DNA of 40,318 nt, from the NCBI GenBank assembly GCA_947172705.1, contig CAMWCA010000031.1, forward strand, positions 1 to 40,318, written 5' to 3'. The translations under genes were made by a program, and so were the position numbers. Source of the DNA: an uncultured Lachnospiraceae bacterium. GTDB taxonomy: Bacteria; Bacillota; Clostridia; Lachnospirales; Lachnospiraceae. A model generated the notes under the pieces. That model saw only the letters and a list, made by a program, of their open reading frames with translations. It ran no database searches and was not told where the DNA came from. Positions 40,011 to 40,318 of the stretch are shown here, in pieces (the first letter of the stretch is position 1; every line of letters starts with the position of its first letter).

Positions 40011-40199
40011 AACGTGGAGGTAATCATAAAGATGCAGTATAAACCCCAACTTGTTGGGGTGGAAAAAGAGAAGAAATAGGCGGTCAAAACCACAAGATGT
40101 TAGTGGTTAAAGGCAAACAAGTTTGCCTTGGGCAAAAATTGGAGAGGAATCGACCAGTTTTTGCCCTGTTTTTTTGCCTGTTTTTATAGATGCATGGAG
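40011..40199 (+). repeat. Direct repeat, right copy of the rumA 3' end block
   Basis: This block begins with AACGTGGAGGTAAT and encodes NVEVIIKMQY in the same way as the end of rumA, but there is no rumA body upstream. It carries the same series of hairpins and terminator as 32451-32640, with scattered changes including a compensatory pair in the third hairpin. It is probably the old rumA end displaced by insertion, or the end of an earlier insertion. Confidence 0.85.
40130..40175 (+). terminator. Terminator in the right repeat
   Basis: GGGCAAAAATTGG pairs with CCAGTTTTTGCCC (one mismatch), followed by TGTTTTTTT. It is the counterpart of 32570-32616. Confidence 0.75.
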
Positions 40200-40318
40200 T
40201 GAAAACCAATAAATTTCTACATAAATAATTGGTTTGTATTATGTCAAAGGCATGTATTAGAATTACGTAAGCGTCAAATCCGACGCCCCTCCTAAAATTT
40301 AAGCGCCGCTTAACTGCG
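40200..40318. other. Right window edge, no gene seen
   Basis: A hairpin AAACCAAT/ATTGGTTT (40203-40210 with 40228-40235) is visible, but no credible open frame. It holds the second copy of the 22-nt edge repeat. Confidence 0.4.
40266..40287 (-). repeat. 22-nt repeat, right copy (inverted relative to 33-54)
   Basis: Its reverse complement matches 33-54 at 21 of 22 bases. Function is unknown. Confidence 0.6.

Noticed and set aside
39858..40079. 73-aa open frame ending like RumA (NVEVIIKMQY)
   Set aside because: The RumA-like end is the repeated att block and the upstream part has no resemblance to a gene. Treated as a repeat, not a CDS.
39704..40093. 129-aa minus-strand frame with a hydrophobic middle
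   Set aside because: It overlaps the ABC gene and the right repeat, has no ribosome site, and shows no motif.

Overview
The window looks like a chromosomal stretch from a Gram-positive, low-to-mid GC anaerobe of the class Clostridia, most likely a Lachnospiraceae. The basis is the gene set (a class III fructose-1,6-bisphosphatase, a eukaryotic-type HisA, YerC/YecD, a DUF1836 protein, a Bacillus-like ydjI/ydjG/ydjH cluster, an L-box lysine riboswitch before dapA), strong GGAGG ribosome binding sites and bacillus-like -35/-10 promoters. The genus cannot be fixed from the sequence alone.

Layout. 1-5.1 kb: a window-edge fragment, tRNA-Thr(GGT), a sugar O-acetyltransferase divergent from a papain/C39-like protein, a MATE exporter, and a complete IS1182-family element lying exactly between two convergent genes. 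5.1-13.7 kb: housekeeping genes for a class A PBP, YigZ, MgtE, TypA/BipA, a double-OB SSB-like protein and a CobO-type adenosyltransferase. 13.7-17.8 kb: a lysine riboswitch with its terminator drives dapA-dapB and probably fbp. 17.8-24.9 kb: an Asn/Thr/Gly/Asp-rich lipoprotein, an isolated HisA, a cold-shock protein, a degenerate LytM membrane protein, YerC, a DUF1836 regulator, a four-gene ECF sigma/anti-sigma/membrane operon, and an orphan NMT1/THI5-like lipoprotein. 25-28 kb: ydjI, a ydjG-like gene broken by an internal deletion, and ydjH. 28-32.5 kb: PcrA helicase, a small acidic membrane protein, and the RNA methyltransferase RlmD/RumA.

The most interesting part is 32.45-40.2 kb, an AT-richer accessory island of about 7.56 kb. 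It is bounded by two direct copies, about 90% identical by eye, of a ~190-bp block containing the last codons of rumA, several hairpins and a terminator. This is the pattern left by integration into the 3' end of rumA. Just inside the left copy is a decayed C-terminal piece of a serine recombinase, and no intact recombinase is present. The cargo reads as a compact defence/conflict island: a Phd-Doc toxin-antitoxin pair with a candidate operator, a 402-aa protein with a duplicated HEPN-like motif set, a GNAT-like protein with a small overlapping partner, and a four-gene operon. That operon is a 65-aa protein, a PD-(D/E)XK-like effector, a winged-helix-like middle protein and an SMC/Rad50-like ABC ATPase, and it matches the architecture of ABC-three-component (ABC-3C) conflict systems with one extra small gene.

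Gene functions come from reading motifs. No database search was run, so family assignments for the island genes are reasoned inferences, with stated confidence.
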